Shown in pieces: positions 37,521 to 48,189 of a stretch of 64,000 nt of DNA. The notes beneath the pieces were generated by a model. It did not search any database and was not told the origin of the DNA. It saw only the letters and a list, made by a program, of their open reading frames with translations. Every line of letters starts with the position of its first letter. Positions within the stretch are counted from its first letter, which is position 1. Source of the stretch: Euglena gracilis (lineage: Eukaryota; Euglenida; Euglenophyceae; Euglenales); the NCBI GenBank assembly GCA_039621445.1, contig CP154955.1, positions 34,321,236-34,385,235 on the forward strand. Direction: 5' to 3'. The position numbers and the translations under genes were made by a program.

Positions 37521-38820
37521 TCGGGGATGAAATTTGGAGCTCTGGGTTTATGGTTCGTAGTCCATGAAAATTGGAGAATACATTATTTTCTTCACTTATT
37601 TGCACAGTTTGGAAAATGTTTGAGTTGTGATTATGAGTTAGGATTAGGGTTCCGGTTAGGGCTCACAACTAAATTTAGGTCGAAATTCAGGCCTAAATAT
37701 TGGCCAAAATTTTTCAGGTCGAACTGCCTGATCTCAGCAAGAAATGGTACCTTGACCCAAACCAGGACGACCGCATAATCCTGCATATTTTCCTTTTTTG
37801 GAAAAAAAAGGAGATCAGGCCAAAAAAGTAGCTGAGACAATTGTTTTTTTTTTAGAAAATATTTTGCATAATTTTTGAAATCATATTTTGTGTTCCTTTT
37901 TAGCAGCAATTGTCATTGAGCATTATTCAGGGAGGAAAATTTTGGCCTGCATCATCGCTTGTAATTTCCGCACACCCTCGCATAATTTTCAAATGTTTCA
38001 CCAGCACTGGCCCATTCAGGTGCTTTTTTAATTTTGGGCTACCATGCACAATGAATGCTCTTTTTGTATATCTATTTACCCACCGTTGTGCGAAGGATGT
38101 TTGTTCTGTTTTTTTTTGGGGCAGTCAAAGTAGGTCGGGCAGAGGCGTGTGGGACGCCCTTTGTTTTGAGGTAGGTGGTTGTCCTGAGTGGTTTCAGCCC
38201 CACTCCTGGGAGGTCCATCTGGTGGGGCTGCGGACTGAACATGAAAAAGGTCAACATTGTGCTTTGCACCGATGGTATTTTTGGAAAACTTTGCCGAAAT
38301 AGTACCAAAAATGTTGTTTTCGGCAACGTTTTGGGTACTATTTTTAGGGATAAAATGCCTAAAATTGATTGATCGAAAATTGAGCACCCGGACCACGCCA
38401 CTTCACAGGAGGGGGGGTTCCCTCCCGGACTGGAGGGGGGGGTGCAACCCTCATTGCTCTTTACTCAACTGCCCTTACATCGAACCCTGGTCTGGGTACT
38501 TTGAGGCGGCATCCCTCCATTCCTTTTCCTTGTGTGCGTTCTGTTGCTTTTTGAATCCGTTGCCCCGTTCAACCAACCATCTCCCCCCACCTGTCTGGAG
38601 CAGGTGGGCTGCGGGCGAGCCTCGCGTGGACGGCTCGTTATCTCGTCTCCATTGACTGATCGGGGCCCCTCATTGCCTCGAAGGAGGTCGCTGCAGCTCC
38701 CCTAACCGTATTCCCTCGTCGCCAAACCATCCAAGCAATCAGCCTCACCCCTGGGTCCTTTCCAGTGCATCACAGCAAGCGACGAGGTGCGGAAAAGGCA
38801 CGGCATGAAGACTTATTGCT
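37521..38820. other. No confirmed gene; short hairpin at 38.3 kb
   Basis: Contains GATTAGGGTTCCGGTTAGGG (37630-37670, telomere-like by chance), a hairpin with CCGAAATAGTACC and GGGTACTATTTTTAGG around 38294-38347, and a G-run pair at 38410-38450. Exon-like frames are not convincing. Confidence 0.3.
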
Positions 38821-38826
38821 GAATGT

Positions 38827-39490
38827 TTGCCATCGGTGAGCTTCTCTGGAACATTTGAAGCTTTGGTCCTTTCATCGACGGAAACGATCTCACCATCTGA
38901 AACAAGGGAACAAAATCCAGCTTCACGGTCGCGCCACGCCTTTGTATTGCCAGGAGGTTATCCCAGGGATCTGCCCCCAGGGGAGATGGTTGCCCAGGGC
39001 CAAAATGCATTGGATGGGACCCCGCGCCAACCCTTCCAAACCACCTCCGGCCCCTGTGCACTCGGTGGTGAGTGCACTCCGCCCCCCCCCCCTGCCTACC
39101 GCCCTATCCCTCCTCTCCAAACATACCCCAAACCAAATCCAGGGCCGCGCCGGGAGGTACGGGTGGCAGTAATGCCGTCCAGAGCCCGGCCGGTGGTCTG
39201 CAGGGCTCCCAGTGTGAGACAGCATCTTTTTGCCCCCTGCGAGGCCAGGGCTGTGCCGTCTGCGTTGTCAGCACTACAGGTCGGCTGGGAGGGTCATACC
39301 ACTGCAGGGAGTATCCCAAAAGCACCTGGCGTTGTAACAAATGCTGGTCGTTGTCCTCTTGTCCTCTGTCTGATGAAAGAGATGCAGTTAGGGAGTTGGG
39401 TTTGATTGTCCGCTGGCAAGAGAAAAATCAAAGGATCGTCAACCTCTCCAAACGATGGACTGAGGGGTTTATTACTGGGGCAGGGCATTT
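38827..39490 (+). CDS. Candidate coding region, frame ambiguous
   Basis: Two plus frames are open and protein-like. 38827-39405 reads SRHAFVLPGGYPRDLPPGEM and AVPSALSALQVGWEGHTTAG. 39072-39617 reads CETASFCPLRGQGCAVCVVS and CNKCWSLSSCPLSDERDAVR, then ELGLIVRWQEKNQRIVNLSK. The second has a CxxC-rich segment that might bind zinc. An exon break near 39060 (GGTGGTGAGTGC) is plausible. No identity. Confidence 0.28.
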
Positions 39491-39699
39491 TGAAGAAAAT
39501 TTGGCCCCAGCCATCAGGGGGCGTTCCAGCCAGCCAGTAGCCTCTTTCCAGCCCGGACCCCCCCATCGACGATCAGGCATTATTATCCAAGGCAACAAAT
39601 TTTCAGACAGTTTTTAAGGGTTTTTAAGGCACCTTTTTGAGGCATTTTGAGAATTTTGAAGCAATTTGAGGCATCTATTTTTCATGGACGGTCAAAGTG

Positions 39700-39940
39700 C
39701 CATCTGGGCATCGAACCAACGTCGGTCCAGGTAGAAAATGAAACACATTTTGTTGAGATTTGAGTGGATAGAAAACGTTCCAGCGATGCCAGAAATCAAA
39801 TTTTTTCCCCCTGGAGTTTACTTGTTTTAGCCGAGATTGTGCAACTTCTTTTTTGCTCGAAATTCAAAAAAAATTTAGGACCAATTTTTTCAATGTTTTT
39901 TTTAAGGTTTTCTAAGGTTTTTTAAGGCGCGTTAAAAATA
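39700..39940 (+). repeat. GGTGGATAG-related repeat family, copy 4
   Basis: GGGCATCGAACCAACGTCGG, GAGTGGATAGAAAACGTTCC, AGCGATGCCAGAAATCAAAT and GGAGTTTACTTGTTTTAGCC are in the same order as copies 2 and 3, ending in TTTAAGGTTTTCTAAGG. Confidence 0.55.
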
Positions 39941-41855
39941 CCTGCCGACGATTTGATTTTATCTTGCAGCCGCCTGAAGGGTGGCTGAATGGTTACGAAT
40001 TTTTTTTTAATTTTTCGCTTTCGGAGGTGCAGAAATGGACAAAAATGGCAAAAGGGATATTGAGTGGTGAGGGAAATTTTTTGGTCAAAAAAATCAATCA
40101 AAAAAAACCCCCAAATCAATTGGCAGTTTTTAGGGGAGTTTTTGTCGTTTCAAATTTTTTTGGAGGCGGTTCGACCCGGGTCAGGCCTGGTTCCAGCCCT
40201 GTGACTCCTGTTGGGGGGGGGGAGGCGGGGGTCAACCAGCAGCCTTTTTTCCAGCCAGCCTAAATCCTCCAGCCTCTGAGCTAGACCCCCCGGATCCTAA
40301 AGCAACGTGGGGGACGTCCGGCCTTCTCAGGGTTAGGGTCCAGGAGGTTTATTGATCAAGCAGGCTCTGAAGGTCACTTTTTGGGTATTTTTAGGAGCTT
40401 GCGCGATTGATTTGACATACTTTCTGATTCAATTTTATCCGTTTTTCTGAATTTTTTTCAATGTTTCTGCTGCTTTTTTCTCTTCGCTTTCTTTCCCTTC
40501 ATGGCTGTTGGAAGGGGGTTTATTTATTTGGCCAGTCCTCATTGGGGACGTATTATTTGAATAAGGCTATAAATTTATATCTGGGGTGATGGTTGAATAC
40601 AATGAGGTCTGAAGCAGGCCGTTTTTTTTAAGGTGGTGCCGACCGCACCCGGGGGGGGGGGTGCCTGCCTGGGCAGGCACTCCAAGGCACTCCGGACCCC
40701 CCCTCCCCTCCAGGGCTGGGAAAAAAACAGCCTGGTCTGAAAGTTGCACAAATGAGGAAAACAACAAGGATATACTTAAGAAATGAAGAACTTAAAAAAA
40801 GTGAAAAATACCTAAATAAGGGGGAAAAAGTGAAAAGCAAGATAAAATGAAAAACTGTATTTATATTTTTTTTCCCCTTTCGCTTTTCCCGATCCCAAAA
40901 TGGCTGAAAAATGCTGAGTCAAAACAGACCAAAACATTGTTGATAGAGGTCCCAGGGTGTTTATTTTAGGCATGTGATGATTTCTTTTGATTGCCTATTT
41001 TTGAATATTTTTAAAAATGGGTTTTTGACCTCAAAATGACTGGAAAATGGCTCAGTCAAAGCAGCCCAAAACAGCTGTGTTTGGGGGCATAAAATGGCTA
41101 TAAGTGACTTGGAGTTACAGGAAAATCAAATTACAGGTTATATAGGGCTTCATTTTACGCCTCTGGACATTTTCTTATGACCTTTGGTTTTTTGGTTCCA
41201 AAAATGGTCCCAAATGGGCTCCTTCTTAGGCGGCCTAACTCGCACTTAAGGTTTTGATTTTTAGCTTACGCTTTCGCGCAAATTTTCGATCTTTTTGAGA
41301 CCCGGCGGTAGAACCCACCCTTTTGACCCTCTGGTTCCGCGGAGACCCTCCACAGTGGTGTGTACATCGTTTGCTGATGTTGGAACCTGGGGAACAGGCC
41401 CAATTTTGGTGTTTTTCAGCCTGTGCACCATTTTGAAAAAGGTTCAAACCCCTGGGTTTGACCGCCGGGACACGTGAATTTTCCCGAAAACGGGCAAAAC
41501 CCCCGTTGTGAGTCCCTCGTTTTTGAAGCCTTGACTGTGTTCCCCGGATGGTGCTACACAGGCTTGGTGTAATTTGGCCCTTTTCGTTGCTTTTTTTTAG
41601 GCTCTGTGATGTGTGTCTGAAGGGCTGCCTGCTGAGGCATCCAGAGGGGGGTGTACTCTACACACACGTTGTGAAAAGTTGGAAAAAACGGCATGTCACA
41701 GAGTTGCAATCCCTGGGTGTTTGAAGTGTGAGGAGCAGTACAGCTGGAACCACCCAGGTGGGGGGGTTGGGGGGATTGAGGGCAAGCCCAGGGACCTGTC
41801 CCAACGTCTGGTGAGCAACGCCAGGCCCCACACTGCCGGGCACAGAAGGCAATGG
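39941..41855. other. Gene-poor stretch
   Basis: Holds CCAGCCAGCCTAAATCC and TTCCAGCCCTGTGACTCC motifs (40190-40265) that recur near 16.42, 39.52, 48.72 and 49.44 kb as a dispersed CCAGCCAGYAGCC repeat, a G-run hairpin at 40640-40715 with GTGCCTGCCTGGGCAGGCAC, and AT-rich DNA. No gene is supported. Confidence 0.35.
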
Positions 41856-41861
41856 TTATGA

Positions 41862-42230
41862 ACATTGTGCTGAAGCGCAAGTTAAAACAGAAACCCCTGA
41901 GCTTATGGGAGTCCCTCTGATGTGTTACGGTGTGTCGGGGGCCCCCTCTGCACGGCCAGTGTGCGGGCTTGGTGAGGAAATACATTGCGCCGAAGCGCAA
42001 GGGACATGCCTACATAATGCACTGCTTGTTCATTCAGATTACACGTCAGCCGCCCGTTTGCACTTCTCATTTTTTGTATGATGGTTTGCGCTTCGGCGCA
42101 ATGTATTCCCTCACCAAGCCCGCACACTGGCCGTGCAGAGAGGGCCCCCGGACACACCGTAACACATCAGAGGGACTCCCATGAGCTCAGGGGTTTCTGT
42201 TTTAACTTGTGCTTAGGCGCAAAAATTTTT
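41862..42230. mobile_element. Foldback element with TTGCGC/GCGCAA ends
   Basis: Arms 41862-42003 and 42088-42230 are near-perfect reverse complements over about 140 bp (GTTAAAACAGAAACCCCTGA, TGATGTGTTACGGTGTGTC and ACTGGCCGTGCAGAG shared), separated by about 85 bp. Both ends of each arm carry a GCGCAA or TTGCGC palindrome (TTGCGCCGAAGCGCAA). The same palindrome recurs alone at 42238-42280, 43155-43175, 43377-43392, 43428-43446 and 43845-43862. There is no gene inside. Confidence 0.75.
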
Positions 42231-42307
42231 ACCTTGCGCTTAAGCGCAAGTTAAAATTTTGCGTTTTAGCGCAAATGTCTTTTCAAATAAATGCCAGATG
42301 CATTTGA

Positions 42308-42706
42308 ATGCGTTCGTGCTGTGTGAAAAGGTTGGGGATAGAAGAGAATGATGAGGGGGGTTTGAGCGCTGCTGTGCCAGAAGCTTGGTTGGTGCTTTTG
42401 ATCTATTTAGGCACTGGGGAGGAAGTGGCTGTTACAATAGGACGAATTGTGGGCGGTAGGCTGTGGAGCCCGAGTGACCTTGCACTCAGTGCACAAAGTG
42501 GGGTTTTTTGGGATGTTGACAGAAAGACCTTTCGGCTGAACAATGCCCTCCATCTGCCCGGTGGCATGTGGCTGTCTGGTGGGTTGCAATTACCGAAAAA
42601 AGGTGTGTCAGCATGTCTTCCCTTCTCCGCCCTTGTTGATGGGCCCTTTCAATTTCTCAATTCCATTCCCTCATCCTTGAAGTTGTGTGCTTCAAATCCT
42701 GGGTGA
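42308..42706 (+). CDS. Candidate ORF, unknown
   Basis: The frame reads SAAVPEAWLVLLIYLGTGEE, then VAVTIGRIVGGRLWSPSDLA and LSAQSGVFWDVDRKTFRLNN, with LPGGMWLSGGLQLPKK following. It ends at TGA after 132 codons. Composition is strongly protein-like and alternates hydrophobic strands. No family is recognised. It lies between GCGCAA-palindrome repeats and may be cargo or a host exon. Confidence 0.36.
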   Translation: MRSCCVKRLGIEENDEGGLSAAVPEAWLVLLIYLGTGEEVAVTIGRIVGGRLWSPSDLALSAQSGVFWDVDRKTFRLNNALHLPGGMWLSGGLQLPKKGVSACLPFSALVDGPFQFLNSIPSSLKLCASNPG

Positions 42707-42879
42707 GGAAAGGGGGGTGACGAGCTTTTTTAAGATACCCTTTCGACATGCAAAACTGTTTCCTCAGCTGTGATTCCCAGGGTTCATCTGGCACCTGTTC
42801 TTTTCCAAACAGAATTTTTCCGACTTTCAAAAGTCGGCCAAACAGAAGGGCCCCTCAGTCATGCTGAAATGCGAGGCAA

Positions 42880-43128
42880 GTGGGAGGAACCTCCGGCACT
42901 GGAAGTTGGGTTTACAACGCAAAGGACAAGACACGTGTGGACATCAAGAAGTTGGTGGTTGCTTTCACAGACCAGGGGGGTTGGCTTCCTGTCCCAGGCA
43001 AGGCTTCCCTCCACCTTAGCCCTGTTCGCTCTGGTGATGAGATGCTTCCAGGACTGCTCTCTCCACTCAGAGTGATAAAAATGAAAAATTCAAAATTGAT
43101 AACTGTTGCTTCACAGCGCAATGGGTAG
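42880..43128 (+). CDS. Candidate exon, unknown
   Basis: The frame reads TSGTGSWVYNAKDKTRVDIK, then KLVVAFTDQGGWLPVPGKAS and LHLSPVRSGDEMLPGLLSPL, ending with TAG at 43126. It lies 170 bp downstream of the 42308-42706 ORF on the same strand, so the two may be exons of one gene. An acceptor is possible at CCAAACAG (42847). The function is unknown. Confidence 0.38.
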   Translation: MGGTSGTGSWVYNAKDKTRVDIKKLVVAFTDQGGWLPVPGKASLHLSPVRSGDEMLPGLLSPLRVIKMKNSKLITVASQRNG

Positions 43129-44269
43129 GCTTATGAAGTATACAAATTTCAGAGTTACATTGCGCCAAAGCGCAATATAAATGCACTTTTTAAAATTGCA
43201 AAGCAGCATGGCTCTTACGCCAACGCGCAATGTTGACCAATTCTAACGCAACGTGACTGAGAGTAGGCTTCCGTCCCCCTTGCACTGCATTTTGTGCTCT
43301 ATCACCTCTGGTGTTCATACTCTACCAGGGCCTTTCTCTCCCTCCGTTGTGAGATAAATTTCAAGTAGTTATATTTGCACTTCGGCGCAAGCTATGTTGC
43401 TTTTGCAATTTTAATAATTGTATTTATATTGCGCTTTGGCGCAAGGTAACTCTTGAATTTCTATTTCTTCATCAGCCTACCCATTGCCTGTGGCGCAATG
43501 GAAACACATGTTGACACATATGTTGTTATCATTGTCCAAGTGCGGCAATGGCCACCCACATGTTGAATTACAAAAAAAGTAAAAAATTTGCGCCAAAACA
43601 CAGATGTTTTTTTTGTAATGAAAAAAATTTGTGCAAAAGCGCAAATGCGCAATGGAGTCCCCTCGCTTCATCACCCGCCGCTTTGTGTTCATGCGCACTA
43701 GGCCCTGGGAGCGCTGTGCCCGTGGACCATGGGGTTCCTAGTCGTTGCTTTCGTCCCCAGGCCCTGGGGTGCAGGGAGACACCATTTTTCAGACTGTCCT
43801 GAGTCTCAGGCCACGGTGTCCGAAAACAAATTTTTTTTTTGGATTTGCGCGTTGGCGCAAATTTACAGTCACTTTCAAAGCTAAGTGCGAGTTAGGCCGC
43901 CTAAGTCCTTCAAAGCCGAAATCCACCGAAAATGGTCATAGCTCCAGTTACATGCAGAGTTAATGAAAGCAAAGCATGGCTTGGGTTGAGCGTTTCAAGG
44001 GCTTCATTTCAGGTCACCGAAGGTATTTTGCTTAATTTTGATTTTGCACCATTTTCGAAATATTTGGAAAATATCAATTCTTTTAACCAAAAGCACCTAA
44101 ACAGGCAACAACACGGCCTACGCATGTAGGCGACCAAATTGGAGAACGAGGTCCCAAGGTTGGTCTGGCAGACACTTTTAGATATAGGTTTTGTGGGGGT
44201 ATTTTGAAAAGAATGATGATGATGAAAAAATGATTTTTTTTTAAATTAAACGCTCACCTCAGCAAATCG
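43129..44269. repeat. Scattered GCGCAA palindromes, no gene
   Basis: GCGCCAAAGCGCAA, GCACTTCGGCGCAA, GCGCTTTGGCGCAA, TGCAAAAGCGCAAATGCGC and GCGCGTTGGCGCAA occur at 43155, 43377, 43428, 43633 and 43845. They are solo copies of the ends of the 41.9-kb foldback. No coding frame is convincing. Confidence 0.5.
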
Positions 44270-44545
44270 GAGCTGAAAGTGGGGTCTCCTCAATTTGGAC
44301 CCCTTGTTGGCCAAAGAACTCGGGCCATGCACAGAGAGTTAAGGGTCAAACGGAGCTGTGTTGGAAAGCCAGGATCTAATTGCTCGTGATGAAATAAAAT
44401 TTTCGGAGATGGGACCGGGGCCATGGTGATAATACACGGTTCTGATTGCCCACCCCTGGGGGGGGGGTCGGTTGGATACCCCCTTTCCCCCGTTGGTTCG
44501 CTTCGCTTTTCCTCTAAGAGCTGAGCAATAATGCACCCTGCATTC
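44270..44545 (+). repeat. GAATCACCTCCG-family repeat, copy 4 (diverged)
   Basis: TCAAACGGAGCTGTGTTGG, GGGGCCATGGTGATAATAC, GGTTCGCTTCGCTTTTCC and AGAGCTGAGCAATAATGC are collinear with 8200-8400 at lower identity, indicating an older insertion. Confidence 0.5.
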
Positions 44546-45064
44546 GCCCCCAAAATGAACCAAAATTTTGCAGCAGAATAAGCTCCAAAACTGATATCTT
44601 TAGTTAGCGGAGGGGTCACTGAGGGCTTTTTAATGTACCCCCCTGTCAGGTATGCTTATTTTGCCCTTCAGCTCCCAGCTCCCAACCCCAAACTCTCCCA
44701 CCAATCTCACCAAGGATTCTCTCTGCAGGCCTAAATCAGTCCAATAGTGATCACATTCTCTGAAAAGTTTTGCCTCAGACAATGGCATCGTCCCTGCACA
44801 GCATGATTGAATGACGTGCAAACAATCACGGACTCATCCAGTTTTGCCGAGTGCTTGTGCATGCACGAACACATAACGTCGCGGTTGATGGCAATTCAAT
44901 GTCCTGGAGCAAAATATCAGGACGGCTGAAGAAGGATCAAAACATGTGACACAGCCTTGCAGCTTGGTGGCTCGTCAATGGATATGTAAATATACTGGAA
45001 GAGGGCAGTGCCATTTGCTCGAGCCTCTTGTGTATTTCTGCCTCATAAGGCCAGAGCGCGGCAG

Positions 45065-45365
45065 GCATTGTTGGCATCCTTGGACTATCACCCACCCACC
45101 CGAATGTGAAAAGATGATTTTTTCCACTGTTCAATGTTTGACCCATTTGATGCTGCTGGCCGGCCCTTAGGCCTAAGGGCTGTCCGTAAGAGGAGGTCCT
45201 TGCAAAATAAATGCTTCCCATCCCTTGTGGACCGCCCTGCCGCCAGTTCATGGACCTCACCTTTGTCCGAAGTCAACCGGTTTTTGACAGAATGTGGCCA
45301 TTTGTTCGTCCGTGTTTCCCGTGGATTTTTCATTGACCGTGCTATGGAATTTTTTTTTTTACGGA
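45065..45365 (-). mobile_element. hAT-type MITE, rearranged reversed copy
   Basis: GCATCCTTGGACTATCACCC, ACTGTTCAATGTTTGACCC and GGCCGGCCCTTAGGCC are the reverse of the 26.2-kb interior. TTGTGGACCGCCCTG and TTTACGGACCGCACAG at 45220-45370 are forward-oriented ends. Two copies seem to have inserted into or recombined with each other. Confidence 0.5.
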
Positions 45366-45368
45366 CCG

Positions 45369-45575
45369 CACAGGAAGAGGGGTTTGGACGCCAATGCCAC
45401 CGACGGGCAGGTGGAAGGCAGAGGCTTGGTGCCGCTTTGCCCTGGCTGCGGGGCTGCCTGCCTGGCGTTCTCCTCGGAACGCTGTGATGCAGTTTGCCAC
45501 TCGGCTGTTCCTCGGTTTATGTGCAAACTAATCTTTGCCACGCACCTTCTTGGCGGGGCTCTCTTTTCGCAATAA
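45369..45575 (+). CDS. Cys-rich candidate exon
   Basis: Following CCGCACAG, the frame reads RGLDANATDGQVEGRGLVPL, then CPGCGAACLAFSSERCDAVC and HSAVPRFMCKLIFATHLLGG, ending at TAA 45573. CPGCGAAC with later Cys/His could chelate a metal, but no known zinc-finger spacing fits. The acceptor AG coincides with the end of a hAT-type sequence, so the element may have supplied the splice site. Confidence 0.35.
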   Translation, partial: HRKRGLDANATDGQVEGRGLVPLCPGCGAACLAFSSERCDAVCHSAVPRFMCKLIFATHLLGGALFSQ

Positions 45576-45617
45576 GAGGAAGCGCAACCATCATATGCTG
45601 AATTCCCCCTGTCAGAA

Positions 45618-46019
45618 GTCGTAACCAGGCTTTTGCTTAAGGGATTGCAGTACCCCCCTGGGGGGGGTGGCTGGACTGCAACTAGTCCAAATTTGGCTAG
45701 TGGAATTTCTAGCAGACCCCCCCGGGGGGGTCTGCTAACAGGGCTAGCTAGTGGAAAATTTTTTTCGGACCCCCCAAAATGGCCAAAAATGCCTGTTTTT
45801 GGCCATTTTTGGGATTTTTTGGAACAAAAATCAGCCAAAACCCCATTAAAAACCTCATTTCCACCTCGGCGCGCAGCGCCGGAGGATTTTTTTTTCCAGT
45901 GGGGGGGACCCCTGGACCCCCCGGGGGGGAGGGGGGGTCCTAGTCCACCTTTTCCAGTGTCTAGCCGATTTGCTTAAGGACCCCCCCCGGGGGTCCTTAA
46001 GCAAAAGCCTGGTCGCAAC
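45618..46019. mobile_element. Second hAT-like MITE family (CAGGCTTTTGCTTAAGG)
   Basis: Element 45626-46011 (386 bp) begins CAGGCTTTTGCTTAAGGG and ends CCTTAAGCAAAAGCCTG. Flanks GTCGTAAC (45618-45625) and GTCGCAAC (46012-46019) differ at one base, giving an 8-bp target duplication. The interior has CTAGTCCAAATTTGGCTAG and GCTAGCTAGTGG stretches and G/C-run hairpins. The TTGCTTAAGG core is shared with the 26.2-kb family. Confidence 0.75.
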
Positions 46020-47640
46020 ATTCATGGCTGAAGTTTTAGTTTTTATTTGCTAATAGTTTGATTGTGATGTAATATAATGTATAGTATAATGCATATATAT
46101 TTTATATATATTATACAGATGGTGGGGGGATAACCGTAAGGCCCTCCTAAAAGGGTTCATAGGGTCATCGAAGGAGCAGGGGTAGGATTAAGGTTTTTAG
46201 GCCTACGTTAGGCCTAACTGTTCTGCTTATATCTATTTTGGTGATTTTTTGTTTTTTTCTGCGTTTTTTCTGCGTTTTTCCCCCCCAGCAATTTTGTATT
46301 TTTTGCTTGAAAAAAATTCGACTATGAAAAATTCCTCGGTTCGGCACAATTTTCTAGCGAGACCAAAAACCTTGCCAATTTTCTGTCATTTTGCGTTTTT
46401 TTTGGTCAGCAAAATGCTATTTTTATTGAAAATGGAAAATTTTCCCTGACGGAGCCGAAAATTTTTTTCTTTTCTCTAGTGGAAAAATGTACATCCCGGG
46501 GGATCTCTTCAAGAATTTTACATGCAATTGGCATTTTTTTTGCATTTTTTTTTTGCTGTGTCCCCCCCCCAGTGTGTATTTTGCAGGATGAAGTTTCGGA
46601 CCACCGCCAAAACTGCAGCTGTAGTTTTTGGCGGTGGTCCAAAACTTCATCCTCAGGTGTGCACCATCACCCGCCAATGGGGATTCATTGGAAGAAACCT
46701 TCAATCGGCCTCAGAAAGCTTTTTTGAGGTAAAAGGCAATAAGCTGATTCTCACCTCCTTTGGGCAAAATTTTATGGCAGTTTTATGGCAGTTATGGCAG
46801 AGGTTTCAACATGTATACCCTGATTGCTTTGTAATTTTCATATTTTCATTTTTATAATTTTATATGAATGCGAATTGCATCCCAACCCAATCCCCAGGTG
46901 ATGATGGGTGAGTCGATTTCGATGCTAACTCAAGACAATTAGCAAAACCCTCGGACCTGGACAATGGAGTGGCTCTTTCAGAATTCTTTTTCAGGAAGGT
47001 TGCCCCCCAGGGGTGCTACCCCCCCCAAAAAAATAAAACCTGGGTTTTATTTTTTGGAGGGGAGGTTTTATTTTTGGGGCGGAACCCCCAATAATAATAA
47101 AATAAAACAAACCTTTCTTTGACCGATCCGGGCTGAAAGAAACATCATTTTTCAGGTTCAAAAAACAATAAAGATTTTCCTTCGACGCTTCATGCCACAT
47201 GGAAATGTACAAATTGACAGTAGCGATGTCCTTTCAACTCAAAAATCCCAATTTTTTTTGCAATTTTGTCATTTGTGTCTGAAAGTTGGGTTTTGATAAT
47301 TTTCAGGAATAATTTCAGTGTCCCCAGCACTTTGCGCCGTCAAGGGGTTTTGCTTTTTGGGGGGTCTTGTTTTTGGATTTTTGCTTGGTCGGCCTGGGAG
47401 ATCTTATTTTTGGGGGGTCGTATTTTGGGGGGGAGGTGCTTCGGGGCTCTTCCGACCTCCCAAGGGTCGGGTTTTTGGGGTGAGTGGCGCCATGGCCGCC
47501 AGGGTCCAAAACTGGCCACTTGAAGGGAGAATTGGCTGGTTTGGCCGGGCCCATACCCAAAATCGACCCCGGAGGGGGGTGCCTGCTATGGGCAGCTGCC
47601 CCATAGCACAAGGAACCACCCCCCTTCCCCTGGGGGTTAT
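46020..47640. other. Gene-poor; G-run and AATAAAAC repeats
   Basis: 46060-46115 is an ATATATTTTATATATTATA-type AT repeat. 47005-47105 contains C-run AAAAAAATAAAACC and GGTTTTATTTTTTGG inverted pairs like the other G-run elements. 47345-47445 has TTGGGGGGTCTTGTTTTTGG and CTTATTTTTGGGGGG units. No gene is supported. Confidence 0.4.
46586..46652. repeat. 67-bp near-perfect palindrome
   Basis: GGATGAAGTTTCGGACCACC, then GCCAAAACTGCAG, meets its reverse complement CTGTAGTTTTTGGCGGTGG, then TCCAAAACTTCATCC, with two or three mismatches and almost no loop. Confidence 0.75.
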
Positions 47641-47704
47641 CAAACAGAGCCCTGGGCTCTTTTGGGCCTCAAACGGAGCCCCTCCCCCGCTAGTAAAACA
47701 GCAG

Positions 47705-47992
47705 CAAGGTCGCGGCGGCACGCCGGCTTCCCCCGTGTCGCGCTCCCAGAGGAAGCGTGCCGGCTCACCGGACATGGGTGCGGGTGGGCTGACTTGGACC
47801 TCGTCCGCCTTCGCACCACCTTCCCTGTCCCCCTGCCATCGGCGTATCCAGCAGTGGTTGGATGACTGCCAGAACGCCCCAAGGCTGGCCCCCCCCGTTG
47901 GTTCTTGTGTGATGCGTGGTGGTGGATCCAGGGGGGACATTCTCTTGACTGCAGTCCAGGCAGAACCGCCAGAAGTTTGCTGTGGAAACGAG
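47705..47992 (+). CDS. Candidate exon, unknown protein
   Basis: Between an acceptor (AAACAGCAG to 47704) and a donor (GAAACGAG before GTGAAT), the frame reads GTPASPVSRSQRKRAGSPDM, then GAGGLTWTSSAFAPPSLSPC and RRIQQWLDDCQNAPRLAPPV. Ser/Pro/Arg-rich. The exact borders are reasonable, but the minus strand is also open and no family is recognised. Confidence 0.35.
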
Positions 47993-48189
47993 GTGAATGG
48001 AATTTAAAAGTTACTGACTGCTTCAAAAGTGGAAGTGGAAAGTGACCCCGGTCGGTGAGAGATGGTGCGCAGCCACTTCCTACCCCCAGGGCCATACGGG
48101 AAGGCTTGGTGGATGGAGGGTTGACCCCCCACCTCCACTGTGCAAGGAAAATTGGTGCTTGTCTGTCAGTCGATCCAAGTGTTTTTTTC

